Under the pieces are notes generated by a model. That model ran no database searches. It was not told the origin of the DNA and saw only the letters and a list, made by a program, of their open reading frames with translations. Below, in pieces: positions 8,476-18,268 of a stretch of DNA of 64,000 nt; the stretch's first letter is position 1, and each line of letters opens with the position of its first letter. A program made the position numbers and the translations under genes. Source of the DNA: Allorhizobium undicola ORS 992 = ATCC 700741 (GTDB lineage: Bacteria; Pseudomonadota; Alphaproteobacteria; Rhizobiales; Rhizobiaceae); the NCBI RefSeq assembly GCF_000621665.1, contig NZ_JHXQ01000008.1, forward strand, positions 62,001-126,000, written 5' to 3'.

Positions 8476-11310
8476 ATGACCGACAGCAAAGACGACAAGA
8501 CACTCAGCGTAACGGGCAAGAAGACACTCACGCTCAAGCCGACGGGAGTGAACCAGGGTACCGTGCGCCAGGATATGGGTCGCGGTCGAACGAAGGCCGT
8601 TGTGGTCGAGACGCGCAAGCGTCGCCCGGCCCGTCCCGAAGACGAGCGCCCGCCGATCACGCCCGCAGCTCCGCGTGCGCCGGAACAGCCGGCTGCTCCG
8701 CAGCCCGTTGCCGCCGCACCTGCGCCCGTGCAGCCGCCGGCACCCCGCCCGGCGCCGCAGCAGCCTGCGCGCGCCCCGCAGCAGCCTGCGCGCGCCCCGC
8801 AGCAGCCTTCCGGCAATCATAACAACAACCAGCATCGCCATTCGGGCCAGCCTTCGCGCCAGCAGCCCTCCTACGGGCAGAACCGCAATAACGATCGCAA
8901 CAATGATCGTCCGCGCGGTGCCGTGCTGCACGATCTCTCCGCTGGCGAAATGGAAGCCCGCCGCCGCGCGCTGATGGAAGCCCAGGCCCGCGAGGTCGAG
9001 GACGCCAAGCGCCGCGCCGAGGAAGAGGTGCGCCGCGCCGCTGAAGCGGCTGAGCGTCAGCGCCAGGCCGAAGAAGAGGCACGCCGTGCCGCAGAAGAGG
9101 AAAAGGCCCGCGCCGTGGCGGAAGCTGCCGCGCCGCAGCCAGTCGCGCCTGCCGAACCGGCTGCCGCCGCTCCGGTGCGCACTGCCGCACCTGCCGGGCG
9201 TCCGGCACCCTCTGCCCGTCCGGCAAATTCCGCTCCGGCCCGTCCGGCGCCGGCAGCCCCGGCTCCTGCTCCGGCCGCACCGGGCTTTGCCCGCGGCCGC
9301 AGGGCAGACGAAGACGAAGACGATCGTGGCGCCAACCGTGGCAGCCCCGCGCGTGGCAAGGTTGTGCGTCCGGAACCCGCGAAGGTTCCCGCCCGCACCA
9401 AGGGCGAGGATGACCGTCGCCGCGGCAAGCTGACCGTGACGAGCGCTGCCGTGGACGATGACGGCACCGCACGCGGCCGTTCGCTCGCCTCCATGCGCCG
9501 CCGCCAGGAAAAATTCCGCCGCAGCCAGATGCAGGAAACCCGCGAAAAGATTTCCCGCGAAGTCGTCCTGCCGGAAACCATCACCATTCAGGAACTGTCG
9601 CAGCGCATGTCCGAACGCGCCGTGGATGTCATCAAGTACCTGATGAAGGAAGGCCAGATGATGAAGCCCGGCGACGTGATCGACGCCGATCTGGCGGAAA
9701 TCATTGCCACGGAATTCGGCCACACCGTCAAGCGCGTATCGGAATCCGACGTTGAAGACGGCATCTTCGACGTTGCCGACGAGGCTGGCGAACTCCTGCC
9801 GCGTCCGCCGGTCGTCACCATCATGGGTCACGTAGACCACGGCAAGACCTCGCTGCTCGACGCCATCCGCAAGGCCAATGTCGTGGCTGGCGAAGCCGGC
9901 GGCATTACCCAGCATATCGGCGCCTATCAGGTTGAGCAGAGCGGTCAGAAGATCACCTTCATCGACACGCCCGGCCACGCAGCCTTTACCGCCATGCGTG
10001 CCCGTGGTGCGCAGGTAACGGATATTGCCATTCTGGTCGTGGCCGCCGACGACAGCGTCATGCCGCAGACCATCGAATCCATCAACCATGCCAAGGCGGC
10101 AGGTGTGCCGATCATCGTGGCGATCAACAAGATCGACAAGCCCACGGCCGATCCGCAGCGTGTGCGCACGGCGCTTCTCCAGCACGAAGTTTTCGTGGAA
10201 TCCATGGGCGGTGAAACGCTGGACGTGGAAGTTTCGGCCAAGAACGGCCTGAACCTCGACAAGCTGCTCGAAGCCATTCTGTTGCAGGCCGAAGTTCTCG
10301 ACCTCAAGGCCAACCCGAACCGTACGGCGGAAGGCTCGGTCATCGAAGCTCAGCTCGACCGTGGTCGCGGTGCGGTTGCCACCGTGCTGATCCAGAAGGG
10401 TACGCTGCGCCCCGGCCAGATCATCGTGGCTGGCGACCAGTGGGGACGTGTGCGCGCGCTGGTCAACGACAAGGGCGAACACGTCAAGGAAGCTGGTCCG
10501 GCCATGCCGGTCGAAGTGCTGGGCCTCTCCGGTACGCCGGCTGCCGGTGACAAGTTCGCCGTCGTCGAAAACGAAGCCCGCGCCCGCGAAATTTCCGAAT
10601 ATCGCCAGCGTCTGGCCCGTGACAAGGCAGCCGCCCGCCAATCCGGTTCGCGCGGTTCGCTGGAACAGATGATGAGCCAGCTCCAGACCTCCGGCATGAA
10701 GGAGTTCCCGCTGGTCATCAAGGGCGACGTGCAGGGCTCCATCGAAGCCATTGCCGGGGCGCTGGAAAAGCTTGGCACCGACGAAGTGCGCGCCCGGATC
10801 GTTCACTCCGGCGTGGGTGGCGTGACGGAATCGGATATTTCGCTGGCCGAAGCCTCGAATGCCGCCATCATCGGCTTCAACGTTCGCGCCAATGCCCAGG
10901 CCCGTACGCTGGCTGAACGCGAAGGTATCGAGATCCGCTACTACAACATCATCTACGATCTGGTGGATGACGTGAAGGCAGCGATGTCGGGCCTGCTGTC
11001 GCCGGAGCGCCGCGAGACCTTCCTCGGCAATGCCGAGATCCTCGAGGTGTTCAACATCACGAAGGTCGGCAAGGTGGCCGGTTGCCGCGTCATCGAAGGC
11101 AAGGTCGAAAGAGGCGCTGGCGTGCGTCTGGTGCGCGACAACGTGGTTATCCACGAAGGCAAGCTCAAGACGCTCAAGCGCTTCAAGGACGAAGTCTCGG
11201 AAGTGCCGGTCGGTCAGGAATGCGGCATGGCCTTCGAAAACTACGAAGACATTCGCGCTGGCGACACCATCGAGTGCTTCCGCGTCGAACACGTTACCCG
11301 CACGCTCTGA
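8476..11310 (+). CDS. infB: Translation initiation factor IF-2
   Basis: A 944-residue protein from the ATG at 8476 ([11 protein letters not shown]); an in-frame ATG at 8437 is an alternative start. A long Pro/Ala/Gln-rich and then Arg/Glu/Ala-rich N-terminal region spans residues 40-330. IF2_N follows near 370-430, then the GTPase domain (GHVDHGKT about 451, [12 protein letters not shown]) and the beta-barrel and C-terminal fMet-tRNA-binding domains. IF-2 positions initiator tRNA on the 30S subunit. The low-complexity region contains two 21-bp direct repeats (8755-8796) encoding repeated QQPARAP units. Confidence 0.98.
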   Translation: MTDSKDDKTLSVTGKKTLTLKPTGVNQGTVRQDMGRGRTKAVVVETRKRRPARPEDERPPITPAAPRAPEQPAAPQPVAAAPAPVQPPAPRPAPQQPARAPQQPARAPQQPSGNHNNNQHRHSGQPSRQQPSYGQNRNNDRNNDRPRGAVLHDLSAGEMEARRRALMEAQAREVEDAKRRAEEEVRRAAEAAERQRQAEEEARRAAEEEKARAVAEAAAPQPVAPAEPAAAAPVRTAAPAGRPAPSARPANSAPARPAPAAPAPAPAAPGFARGRRADEDEDDRGANRGSPARGKVVRPEPAKVPARTKGEDDRRRGKLTVTSAAVDDDGTARGRSLASMRRRQEKFRRSQMQETREKISREVVLPETITIQELSQRMSERAVDVIKYLMKEGQMMKPGDVIDADLAEIIATEFGHTVKRVSESDVEDGIFDVADEAGELLPRPPVVTIMGHVDHGKTSLLDAIRKANVVAGEAGGITQHIGAYQVEQSGQKITFIDTPGHAAFTAMRARGAQVTDIAILVVAADDSVMPQTIESINHAKAAGVPIIVAINKIDKPTADPQRVRTALLQHEVFVESMGGETLDVEVSAKNGLNLDKLLEAILLQAEVLDLKANPNRTAEGSVIEAQLDRGRGAVATVLIQKGTLRPGQIIVAGDQWGRVRALVNDKGEHVKEAGPAMPVEVLGLSGTPAAGDKFAVVENEARAREISEYRQRLARDKAAARQSGSRGSLEQMMSQLQTSGMKEFPLVIKGDVQGSIEAIAGALEKLGTDEVRARIVHSGVGGVTESDISLAEASNAAIIGFNVRANAQARTLAEREGIEIRYYNIIYDLVDDVKAAMSGLLSPERRETFLGNAEILEVFNITKVGKVAGCRVIEGKVERGAGVRLVRDNVVIHEGKLKTLKRFKDEVSEVPVGQECGMAFENYEDIRAGDTIECFRVEHVTRTL

Positions 11311-11330
11311 TCGGTTGTGCAGAAACAGGG

Positions 11331-11356
11331 AAAATCGCCGCGAAAGCGGCGGTTTT
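11331..11356 (+). terminator. Hairpin terminator between infB and rbfA
   Basis: Perfect arms AAAATCGCCGC / GCGGCGGTTTT flank a GAAA tetraloop 20 bases after the infB stop. The T-tract is short, so partial read-through into rbfA is plausible. Confidence 0.65.
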
Positions 11357-11465
11357 CGTTTATGTGGACGAGGGCAAATCTGCCTTCCTGGGTCCGATTC
11401 CCATCCGCCTTGCAGGGTTGAGCGGTATGACACTCGCCTGCCAGAGGCCTTGAACGAGACGAGAT

Positions 11466-11873
11466 ATGAGCAAAGCTACTTCCTCTGCGCCTTCGCAGCG
11501 CATGTTGCGCGTTGGCGAACAGGTCCGCGCCGCTGTTACCCAGATCCTGCAAAGGGGCGAGGTGCGGGACGACCTCATCGAAAAAACCGTGATTTCCATC
11601 AGTGAAGTGCGGATGTCGCCGGATCTGAAGATTGCCACTGCCTATGTGACGCCGCTTGGCATGAAAGATCACGACGTGGTGATTGCAGCGCTGAACCGCC
11701 ACGCGAAATTTATTCGTGGCCGCCTGGCCGGGCATCTGCGGCAGATGAAATATATGCCGGAAGTCCGCTTCCGCGACGATACCAGCTTCGACAATTACAA
11801 GAAGATCGACGAACTTCTCCGTTCGCCGGAAGTCGCCCGCGATCTTGCCACTGACGATAGCCAGGAAGACTAA
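11466..11873 (+). CDS. rbfA: 30S ribosome-binding factor RbfA
   Basis: A 135-residue protein of typical length. The KH-like RbfA fold is recognised by [18 protein letters not shown] at the N-terminus and the conserved [24 protein letters not shown] near the C-terminus. RbfA supports late 16S rRNA processing and cold-sensitive 30S maturation. It lies downstream of infB and five bases before truB, the usual order. Confidence 0.96.
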   Translation: MSKATSSAPSQRMLRVGEQVRAAVTQILQRGEVRDDLIEKTVISISEVRMSPDLKIATAYVTPLGMKDHDVVIAALNRHAKFIRGRLAGHLRQMKYMPEVRFRDDTSFDNYKKIDELLRSPEVARDLATDDSQED

Positions 11874-11878
11874 GCCCC

Positions 11879-12808
11879 ATGTCCAAACCGAGAAAACCCA
11901 AGGGCCGCCCGATTTCCGGCTGGCTGATCCTCGACAAGCCGGTGGATTTCGGCTCCACGGAAGCTGTTGGCAAGATCAAGTGGCTGTTCAATGCGCAGAA
12001 AGCCGGTCACGCCGGAACGCTCGATCCGTTGGCCTCCGGCATGTTGCCTATTGCATTGGGCGATGCCACCAAGACCGTGCCTTACGTGATGGATGGCCGC
12101 AAGATCTATGAATTTACCGTGACCTGGGGCGAAGAACGCTCGACCGACGATCTCGAAGGCGAGGTGACGCAAACCTCCGCCAACCGTCCGGGGGAAGAGG
12201 CGATCCGAGCGCTTCTGCCTGCCTATACCGGCATTATACAGCAGATTCCGCCGCAATTCTCCGCCATCAAGATTGCTGGAGAGCGCGCCTATGATCTTGC
12301 CCGCGATGGCGAGACGGTGGAGATTCCATCCCGCGAGGTCGAGATTCACCGACTTACCCTGCTCAAGGCCGAAGAAGATCGTGCTTTCTTTGAGGTGGAG
12401 TGCGGCAAGGGCACCTATGTCCGCTCGCTGGCGCGCGATTTTGGCCGGGAGCTGGGCTGCTACGGCCATATTTCCGACCTGCGCCGCTCCTTCGTGGCCC
12501 CCTTTGCCGAAGATATGATGGTGCCGCTGGAAGAGCTGGTGGAGCTGGAAAAGATCGAGGATCGCGATGAGCGCTTGGCTGCGCTTGATGTGTTTCTGGT
12601 CGATACGGGCGAGGCGCTTTCCTCCTTGCCGCAAATCCGCATCAGTGAGGATCAGGCCCACCGGCTTCGCATGGGCAATCCCATCATCCTGCGTGGCAGG
12701 GATGCCCCGGTGAGCGAGCCGGAGGCCGTCGCCTTTGCCGCCGGACGGCTGGTTGCCATCGGTGAGGTTGGCGAAGGTGAGTTCCGCCCCAAGCGTGTCT
12801 TCAACTGA
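11879..12808 (+). CDS. truB: tRNA pseudouridine(55) synthase TruB
   Basis: A 309-residue protein. It has the catalytic motif [18 protein letters not shown] (catalytic Asp in TLDPLA, near residue 45), the family motif [15 protein letters not shown], and [15 protein letters not shown] later in the fold. It isomerises U55 in the T-loop of elongator tRNAs. It is the last gene of the rimP-truB cluster; rbfA ends five bases before it. Confidence 0.97.
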   Translation: MSKPRKPKGRPISGWLILDKPVDFGSTEAVGKIKWLFNAQKAGHAGTLDPLASGMLPIALGDATKTVPYVMDGRKIYEFTVTWGEERSTDDLEGEVTQTSANRPGEEAIRALLPAYTGIIQQIPPQFSAIKIAGERAYDLARDGETVEIPSREVEIHRLTLLKAEEDRAFFEVECGKGTYVRSLARDFGRELGCYGHISDLRRSFVAPFAEDMMVPLEELVELEKIEDRDERLAALDVFLVDTGEALSSLPQIRISEDQAHRLRMGNPIILRGRDAPVSEPEAVAFAAGRLVAIGEVGEGEFRPKRVFN

Positions 12809-13013
12809 GGTTTCGCAGGGCGCGAACCTTCGCCTTTGAAAAGGCTGCAAGCGAAGTTTCGGCGCTTGCAGCAGTTCTGCGTCGTAAGGCACGTTTCTCG
12901 CCATTTTGGGGAAACCGGTTTTCATTTTGGCAGGATATTGCTTGCCCAAAGCATTGTCCCGAGAACAGTGCCGCGCTGGTTTTCCGTCTGGAAATGAGCA
13001 AAAACAAATATTT

Positions 13014-13118
13014 ACTGCATAATTCCTTAAATCGGAATCGATTTAAGGTGAAAATTATGCAGCAAATTTAAAGCGTTACAGCGTCCTTTGTGCGTTTGAT
13101 AAAACGCACGGCGCTGTA
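13014..13118 (+). repeat. Bru-RS-like palindromic repeat, copy 1
   Basis: A 105-bp element with two nested inverted repeats. The first is CTGCATAATT...AATTATGCAG, enclosing CTTAAATCG/CGATTTAAG. The second is TACAGCG...CGCTGTA, enclosing GTGCGTTT/AAAACGCAC. The same sequence recurs at 15130, 21787, 22569, 36688 and 46791. Size and structure fit the Brucella Bru-RS class; that identity is inferred. It lies in the 12809-13329 gap together with the CtrA-like site and a small palindrome. Confidence 0.85.
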
Positions 13119-13120
13119 AT

Positions 13121-13153
13121 GCGGCTCAATGTTTCTGTTAAACATTGAGCCGC
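13121..13153. repeat. GCGGCTCAATGTTT palindrome
   Basis: Perfect 14-base arms with a 5-base loop abut copy 1 of the large repeat. Related hairpins occur at 15851-15891 and 53834-53874. Confidence 0.7.
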
Positions 13154-13296
13154 TCTATGGCGTTTAGTTGGCATTCGCCGGGCGCGACTGTGCCATATTG
13201 CGGCAGTCATTCCACAATTACTAACGGATTTTAACCATAAACGGCGAATCGCTTGTCGTGATACCAGCCTGTAATTGACTCTTGTCGCCTGGGATC

Positions 13297-13311
13297 TTAA
13301 CGTTTTGTTAA
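13297..13311 (+). promoter_or_regulatory. CtrA-box-like site TTAA-N7-TTAA
   Basis: TTAA (13297-13300) and TTAA (13308-13311) are exactly seven bases apart, matching the full CtrA consensus of Alphaproteobacteria. The site ends 18 bases before the ATG of the cysteine peptidase gene, so if used it would lie at the promoter or the leader. Prediction only. Confidence 0.4.
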
Positions 13312-13329
13312 GAATTTAAGGGACGGGTC

Positions 13330-13944
13330 ATGACCATCAGGTTGCTTGCGTCGGCATTGTTTCTGACGCTCCCCATTGTGTTCGCTGCCAAGGCTGGCGC
13401 CGTCGATGCGCCGCGTTCTTCTGCGTCCATGGTGACAGGCGCGGTCACGTCCCAGCCCATCGGGCATTATGAATTCTGTCAGCGTTACAGGGCCGAATGC
13501 CAAATCCGCAGCCGCCCCGCGCCGGCCATGCAGGTCACGGCGCATGGCTGGGACGTGGTTCGCGATGTGAACGCTGCCGTCAACAAGGCAATCACCCCCA
13601 TGACGGATATGGAAGTCTATGGCCGCGAGGAGTGGTGGGATTATCCGGTGGATGCAGGCGATTGCGAAGATTTTGTGCTGTTGAAGCGCAAGCGCCTGAT
13701 CGAAGCCGGGTTCAATGTTTCCGACCTGCTGATCACCGTGGTGCGCAAGCCGGATGGCGAGGGGCACGCCGTGCTGACCCTGCGCAGTGCAGAAGGCGAT
13801 TTCATACTTGATAACCTCAATGACGAGGTCAAGCTCTGGACCGATACGCCCTATACCTATCTGAAGCGTCAGGCGAGCTTCGATACGGGCCGTTGGGTCA
13901 CGATCGAGAATGGCAAGGATCTTCCGGTCGCGGCTCTGCGGTAG
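13330..13944 (+). CDS. Transglutaminase-like cysteine peptidase (BTLCP family)
   Basis: A 204-residue exported protein with a signal peptide to about residue 24. It carries a Cys-His-Asp triad in the BTLCP pattern: C112 in DAGDCEDFVLLKR, H146 in GEGHAVLTL and D161 in FILDN. Homologues are periplasmic proteases, such as LapG, which releases a surface adhesin. No LapD or adhesin gene lies nearby, so the substrate is unknown. The upstream sequence holds a CtrA-like box. Its stop overlaps a long palindrome shared with the convergent mbfA gene. Confidence 0.88.
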   Translation: MTIRLLASALFLTLPIVFAAKAGAVDAPRSSASMVTGAVTSQPIGHYEFCQRYRAECQIRSRPAPAMQVTAHGWDVVRDVNAAVNKAITPMTDMEVYGREEWWDYPVDAGDCEDFVLLKRKRLIEAGFNVSDLLITVVRKPDGEGHAVLTLRSAEGDFILDNLNDEVKLWTDTPYTYLKRQASFDTGRWVTIENGKDLPVAALR

Positions 13945-13990
13945 AGCATTTCCAGCAAGAATCTATCCGGTTTTGCGTCTGGAAATGCTC
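13944..13990. repeat. Palindrome spanning two convergent stop codons
   Basis: Perfect 12-base arms GAGCATTTCCAG / CTGGAAATGCTC enclose 23 bases. The left arm begins on the last base of the peptidase stop and the right arm runs into the mbfA stop, so the element could act as a bidirectional terminator. Its arm sequence matches the repeat family in the tandem arrays at 28291 and 39880. Confidence 0.7.
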
Positions 13991-14972
13991 AGCCACTTCC
14001 GATGAGAATGCCTGCCGCCAGGACCAGTGAGCCGCCCAGCACCACCTGCAAGACGGCGCGGAAGAACGGCGTTTCCATGAAGCGGTTCTGGATGAAGGCG
14101 ATGGCCCACAATTCCACAAAGACAATGATTGCCGCCGTGACCGTTGCTGTCCAGAAATGCGGAATGAGATAGGGCAGGGCGTGACCCAGACCACCCAGCG
14201 TGGTCATGATGCCACAGGCGAGGCCACGCTTGAGGGGGGAGCCTCTCCCTGAAATCTTGCCGTCATCATGCGAGGCTTCGGTAAAGCCCATGGAAATGCC
14301 AGCTCCCACCGAGGCCGAGAGCCCAACCAGAAAGGTTTGCCAGGTGTCACCGGTGGCAAAGGCGGCAGCAAAAATTGGCGCAAGCGTTGAAACGGATCCG
14401 TCCATCAACCCGGCAAGACCGGGTTGAACATAGGTCAGAATGAACTGCCGCCGGGCGGTTGCGTCCTCCTCCTCCCGCTCTTGCGAGGAAAGATGCTTTT
14501 CGGTCAATTGCTTCACCACATCTTCATGCCCCTGTTCGGCAAGCGCAAGATCGCCCAGCAGGCGCCGCGTGGCGGCATCTGTCACCAGCTTTTGCGCCTG
14601 AAGATAAAATTCGGCGGCACTTTTTTCCATGCTGGCCGCCTCCGCACGAAGGTCCTCCAGTGACAGTGTCTGGCTAAGCCATAAAGGTTTTCGGGGCAGA
14701 AAGCCGCGCACATGTTCGCGGCGGATCAAGGGTATGGTGTCGCCAAAGCGTTGCCTGTGCATGTCTATCAGCATGTTGCGGTGGGCCTGTTCCACTTGCG
14801 CCATATCGGCAAACAGGCTGGCGGAATGGGGAAAGTCCGATTTGAGACGTGCAGCATAGCTGGCATAAATCCGGGCATCGTCCTCCTCGCTCGAAATGGC
14901 AAGCGCCAGAATTTCCTGCTCATTCAGGCTGTCAAGCCTGCGCCGGGCAGGAAGGGCAAAAAGAGAAACCAT
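13989..14972 (-). CDS. mbfA: Membrane-bound ferritin MbfA (rubrerythrin-VIT1 iron exporter)
   Basis: A 327-residue protein combining an N-terminal rubrerythrin/ferritin-like four-helix domain (about 15-165) with a C-terminal CCC1/VIT1 membrane domain (about 180-327) of about five hydrophobic segments. The di-iron ligand pattern includes E20, E61-x2-H64 and E146-x2-H149. MbfA exports iron from the cytoplasm and protects against iron and peroxide stress in Bradyrhizobium and Agrobacterium, where it is repressed by Irr under low iron. An ICE-like palindrome lies directly upstream and the irr gene is at 50908 in this window. Confidence 0.92.
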   Translation of the reverse strand: MVSLFALPARRRLDSLNEQEILALAISSEEDDARIYASYAARLKSDFPHSASLFADMAQVEQAHRNMLIDMHRQRFGDTIPLIRREHVRGFLPRKPLWLSQTLSLEDLRAEAASMEKSAAEFYLQAQKLVTDAATRRLLGDLALAEQGHEDVVKQLTEKHLSSQEREEEDATARRQFILTYVQPGLAGLMDGSVSTLAPIFAAAFATGDTWQTFLVGLSASVGAGISMGFTEASHDDGKISGRGSPLKRGLACGIMTTLGGLGHALPYLIPHFWTATVTAAIIVFVELWAIAFIQNRFMETPFFRAVLQVVLGGSLVLAAGILIGSG

Positions 14973-14986
14973 TGAAGCTGCTCCAG

Positions 14987-15002
14987 TTTAGAATTATTCT
15001 AA
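14987..15002 (-). promoter_or_regulatory. ICE-box-like Irr operator upstream of mbfA
   Basis: The plus strand reads TTTAGAATTATTCTAA, containing a perfect 7-1-7 inverted repeat TTAGAAT/ATTCTAA. It matches the iron control element bound by Irr in Rhizobiales. It lies 15-30 bases upstream of the mbfA start, so it would block the promoter. Confidence 0.75.
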
Positions 15003-15129
15003 TAATATGCCTTTTTCTCATTCCTGGCAAGATGTGGCCGCAGGCAAGAAAGCCGATCTGCGGTGAAGGGCCACGGTCCGCGCGGTCATCCGGAGCTGCG
15101 ATTTCAAAGCGCCCGCTCCGGAATCATGC

Positions 15130-15235
15130 TACAGCGCCGTGCGTTTTCTCAAACGCACAAAGGACGCTGTAACACTTTAAAAATGCTGCATAATTCTCAC
15201 CTTAAATCGATTCCGATTTAAGGAATTATGCAGTA
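15130..15235 (-). repeat. Bru-RS-like palindromic repeat, copy 2 (inverted)
   Basis: The same element as at 13014 in reverse orientation, with GTAACACTTTAA joining the two halves. It fills most of the gap between mbfA and the haemoglobin gene. Confidence 0.85.
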
Positions 15236-15307
15236 GAGTTTCATTAATGGACGCAAACAGGGTTGCGCTTTTGTCGCGCAAAAACGCTCAATGCCCGAAA
15301 GAGAATA

Positions 15308-15853
15308 ATGACCATCAACTCGGAAGCGAAAACACCTCTGGAAACTGCCATGCCTGATGAAAGACTGATTGCACGCGCCGCCCATACTGAGGCGATTCAG
15401 GAAAGGGCACGCCAGGAGATGCAGGCCCTTGGTATCGATGCCGGGATCATTTCACGGCTGGTGGATGAGTTTTACGCTCGCATTGCTGGTCATGCCGCTC
15501 TGGGACCGGTCTTTGCGCAGCGATTACATTCCCAACACCCGGATGCCGCAGATTTCAATGCCACCGCCGCCGCAGGTGGCTGGGACGCGCATCTGGCAAA
15601 AATGAAGAGCTTCTGGTCTGCCATCGCCTTCAAGACTGGCGCCTATGGCGGTAAGCCGGTGCAGGCGCATATGGGTGTCGAGGGAATGAGCCCGGAGCTT
15701 TTCCCGCAATGGCTCGGGCTTTTTGCCGAGACACTTGACGACCTCGAACTCTCAAACGAGGCGAAGGCCTGGTTCATGGCGACAGCAGAACGCATTGCCC
15801 GCAGCCTGACACTGGCGCTTTTTTACGATCCGGCACGGGATGCGCCTGGCTAG
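15308..15853 (+). CDS. Truncated haemoglobin, group III (trHb3)
   Basis: A 181-residue protein from the ATG at 15308 (GAGAATA just before it). The globin core spans about residues 45-165: LVDEFYARIAGHAALGPVFAQRL, then WDAHLAKMKSFWSAIAF and a proximal-histidine region QAHMGVEGMSPELFPQWLGLF, the pattern of group III truncated globins. An N-terminal extension of about 35 residues precedes it. Such globins bind O2 or NO; the physiological role is unsettled. It is monocistronic, between repeats. Confidence 0.85.
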   Translation: MTINSEAKTPLETAMPDERLIARAAHTEAIQERARQEMQALGIDAGIISRLVDEFYARIAGHAALGPVFAQRLHSQHPDAADFNATAAAGGWDAHLAKMKSFWSAIAFKTGAYGGKPVQAHMGVEGMSPELFPQWLGLFAETLDDLELSNEAKAWFMATAERIARSLTLALFYDPARDAPG

Positions 15854-15891
15854 AGCGGTTCATTGTTTCACGGAAACATTGAACCGCTCTA
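15851..15891. repeat. Stop-codon-overlapping palindrome after the globin gene
   Basis: 19-base arms with one mismatch (TAGAGCGGTTCAtTGTTTC and its complement) flank a 3-base spacer. The left arm starts with the globin TAG stop. It probably also acts as terminator. Same family as 13121 and 53834. Confidence 0.7.
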
Positions 15892-15913
15892 ACTATTTGT
15901 TTTTACGCACGTC

Positions 15914-17509
15914 TTAAAACAGCCGTCCCTGATTGTCGGGGTCCTGCTCTGTCTTGCGGGCTGCGGCCTTTGGCGAGGGCTTTGCCGGCGCGGTCGTGGC
16001 GGTGTCGCCGGTGACGGCCTGCACGCGGCCATCGGCGAACTGGATGGCAATTGCCTCGCCTGTGCCCAGACCTTCGGCCCGTGAAACGGGACGGTCCTGC
16101 CCGTCGCGGATCACGGCATAGCCGCGTTTGAGAACATTCATGTAGGAAAGCGATTGCAGCACGCGGTCCTGTGCGGCAATGGCGGCGCGGGCGCGGCGCA
16201 GGTCGCTGACAACAGCGCCGTCGGCGCGGCGACCGAGGCTTTCCAGCCTGTCGCGGGCGCGTTCGGTCTGGCCCTTGAGGCGGGCGGGAATGGCGGTGAG
16301 GCTTGCATCGAAACGGCCAAGACGGGCTTTTTGCCGCTCCAGCAACCGCTCCACGATCCGTTCGGCGAGCATCATACGTTCGCCGATGCGCTGGCGGCGC
16401 TCCATCAGGCGTCTTGCCAGCATATCCGGTGAAAGCCGCGCTGCTGCCCGCTCGAAGTGGCGGCGCTTGGCCATGGTGTTCATTTCAAGGCCACGACCGA
16501 GACCTGCGGCGGCCTCGTCGAACCGGCGGCGCGGCAGGGCAAGAAGCTGGTCCAGCGAAGGGAGTGCCCGTGTCAGGGCGCGCAAGCCCTGACGGCGATT
16601 GTCCATCTGGCGGCTGATGGCGCCTTGCAGGCGGGCAGACAGGCCCGCCACCTGCGCCTGCAACTCGGCCTTGACCGGCACGGCCATTTCGGCAGCCCCG
16701 GTGGGCGTGGGTGCGCGCATATCGGCGGCGTAATCGATCAGCGTCCAGTCCGTTTCATGGCCGACGGCGGAGATCAGCGGAATGTCGCTTTCGGCGGCGG
16801 CGCGTACCACGGCCTCGTCGTTGAAACTCCACAGGTCTTCGAGGCTGCCGCCGCCACGGGCGACGATCAGCACGTCCGGACGTGGAATATTGCCCGCCAG
16901 GGGCAGGGCATTGAAGCCGCGAATGGCATTGGCCACGTCGTCGCCGGACCCTTCCCCCTGCACCTTGACCGGCCAGACCAGCACATGCACGGGAAAACGA
17001 TCGGAAATGCGGTGCAGAATATCGCGAATGACGGCGCCGGTCGGCGATGTCACCACGCCGATTACCTTCGGCATGAAGGGCAGCAACTGCTTGGCGGCGG
17101 GATCGAACAGGCCCTCCGCCGCAAACCGGCGCTTGCGCTCCTCCAGCATGGCCATGAGCGCGCCCGCACCGGCCGGCTCCATCTGCTCGATGACGATCTG
17201 GTATTTCGATGAGCCGGGAAAGGTGGTGATGCGGCCGGTGGCAATCACTTCCATGCCCTCTTCCGGCCGGTATTTGAGCTTGGAAAAGGAGCCTTTCCAT
17301 ACCACGGCATCGATCCGGGCCTTGTCGTCCTTCAGGGCGAAATAGGCATGGCCCGAGGAATGCGGGCCGCGATAGCCGGATATTTCGCCGCGCACCCGCA
17401 CATGGTCGAAGGCGGTTTCGATGGTGCGCTTGATCGACCCCGAAAGCTCGGAGACGGTAAATTCCGACAGATTGGACGGCGAAGCGGAATCGCTGAAAAA
17501 ATTGCTCAT
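15914..17509 (-). CDS. xseA: Exodeoxyribonuclease VII large subunit
   Basis: A 531-residue protein. An N-terminal OB-fold (about 15-110, [19 protein letters not shown] and [19 protein letters not shown]) is followed by the catalytic domain with [34 protein letters not shown] and [17 protein letters not shown], then coiled-coil arginine-rich helices. It degrades single-stranded DNA with XseB, which is not in this window. The gene is 42 bases downstream of rnd on the same strand. Confidence 0.96.
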   Translation of the reverse strand: MSNFFSDSASPSNLSEFTVSELSGSIKRTIETAFDHVRVRGEISGYRGPHSSGHAYFALKDDKARIDAVVWKGSFSKLKYRPEEGMEVIATGRITTFPGSSKYQIVIEQMEPAGAGALMAMLEERKRRFAAEGLFDPAAKQLLPFMPKVIGVVTSPTGAVIRDILHRISDRFPVHVLVWPVKVQGEGSGDDVANAIRGFNALPLAGNIPRPDVLIVARGGGSLEDLWSFNDEAVVRAAAESDIPLISAVGHETDWTLIDYAADMRAPTPTGAAEMAVPVKAELQAQVAGLSARLQGAISRQMDNRRQGLRALTRALPSLDQLLALPRRRFDEAAAGLGRGLEMNTMAKRRHFERAAARLSPDMLARRLMERRQRIGERMMLAERIVERLLERQKARLGRFDASLTAIPARLKGQTERARDRLESLGRRADGAVVSDLRRARAAIAAQDRVLQSLSYMNVLKRGYAVIRDGQDRPVSRAEGLGTGEAIAIQFADGRVQAVTGDTATTAPAKPSPKAAARKTEQDPDNQGRLF

Positions 17510-17551
17510 GCGCGGGTTTTAAACCAGGCTGTAGCCGGACGCAAAGCCGGA

Positions 17552-18178
17552 TCAGCTATGGGCGAAAATATCGGTCTCTTCCCAGCCGAGAAGATCGAGG
17601 CGGGCGCGCGTCGGCAGGAATTCGAAGCAGGCACGGGCGTGGTCCATGCGGCCATCGCGCAGCAGGCGTTGGGTGAGCTTGTCACGCAGGGCATGGAGAT
17701 GCAGCACATCGGAAGCGGCATATTCGAGCTGCGCCTGCGACAGCGTTTCCGCTGCCCAATCGGAGGATTGCTGCGCCTTGGAAATATCCACTTCCAGCAT
17801 TTCCTTGAGATTGTCCTTCAACCCGTGCCGGTCGGTATAGGTGCGGGAAAGCCTTGAAGCGATCTTGGTACAGAAAACCGGGTTCGTCACCACGCCAAAG
17901 GTGTGAAACAGCACGGCAATGTCGAAACGGCCATAGTGGAAAATCTTCTCCCGCGCCGGGTCGGATAACATGGCAATGAGATTGGGCGCTTGCCTCTGCC
18001 CTGCGGCGATGCGAATGACATCGGCGGACCCATCGCCTGGCGAAAGCTGCACCACGCAGAGCCGGTCCCGGCGCGGCACCAGCCCCAGCGTTTCCGTATC
18101 GATGGCAATGGCGCCAGTGTAACGCGCCGCGTCTTCGGCGCTGATGTCTCCCTCATGGGTGCGGATGATGGGCGGCAT
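17552..18178 (-). CDS. rnd: Ribonuclease D (short, DEDDy 3'-5' exonuclease)
   Basis: A 208-residue protein holding only the exonuclease domain. The DEDD residues appear as IDTET (about 26-30), HYGRFDIAVL and YAASDVLHL. It lacks the HRDC domains of E. coli RNase D, as is usual for this short alphaproteobacterial form. It trims structured RNA 3' ends such as tRNA precursors. It lies upstream of xseA with a 42-base gap, so the two may be co-transcribed. Confidence 0.9.
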   Translation of the reverse strand: MPPIIRTHEGDISAEDAARYTGAIAIDTETLGLVPRRDRLCVVQLSPGDGSADVIRIAAGQRQAPNLIAMLSDPAREKIFHYGRFDIAVLFHTFGVVTNPVFCTKIASRLSRTYTDRHGLKDNLKEMLEVDISKAQQSSDWAAETLSQAQLEYAASDVLHLHALRDKLTQRLLRDGRMDHARACFEFLPTRARLDLLGWEETDIFAHS

Positions 18179-18268
18179 GGTGTCACTCCGAATATCAGGT
18201 GGGCCGCGGCTTCCGGTCAGCCGGGTTTTCCTCCGATTATGCTCTTATGCCGCCTGCGGCAACTCTTT

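Noticed and set aside
8443-11433. 996-codon open frame antisense to infB
   Set aside because: It is a mirror frame created by GC-rich codon bias. infB has all family motifs and the antisense frame has none.
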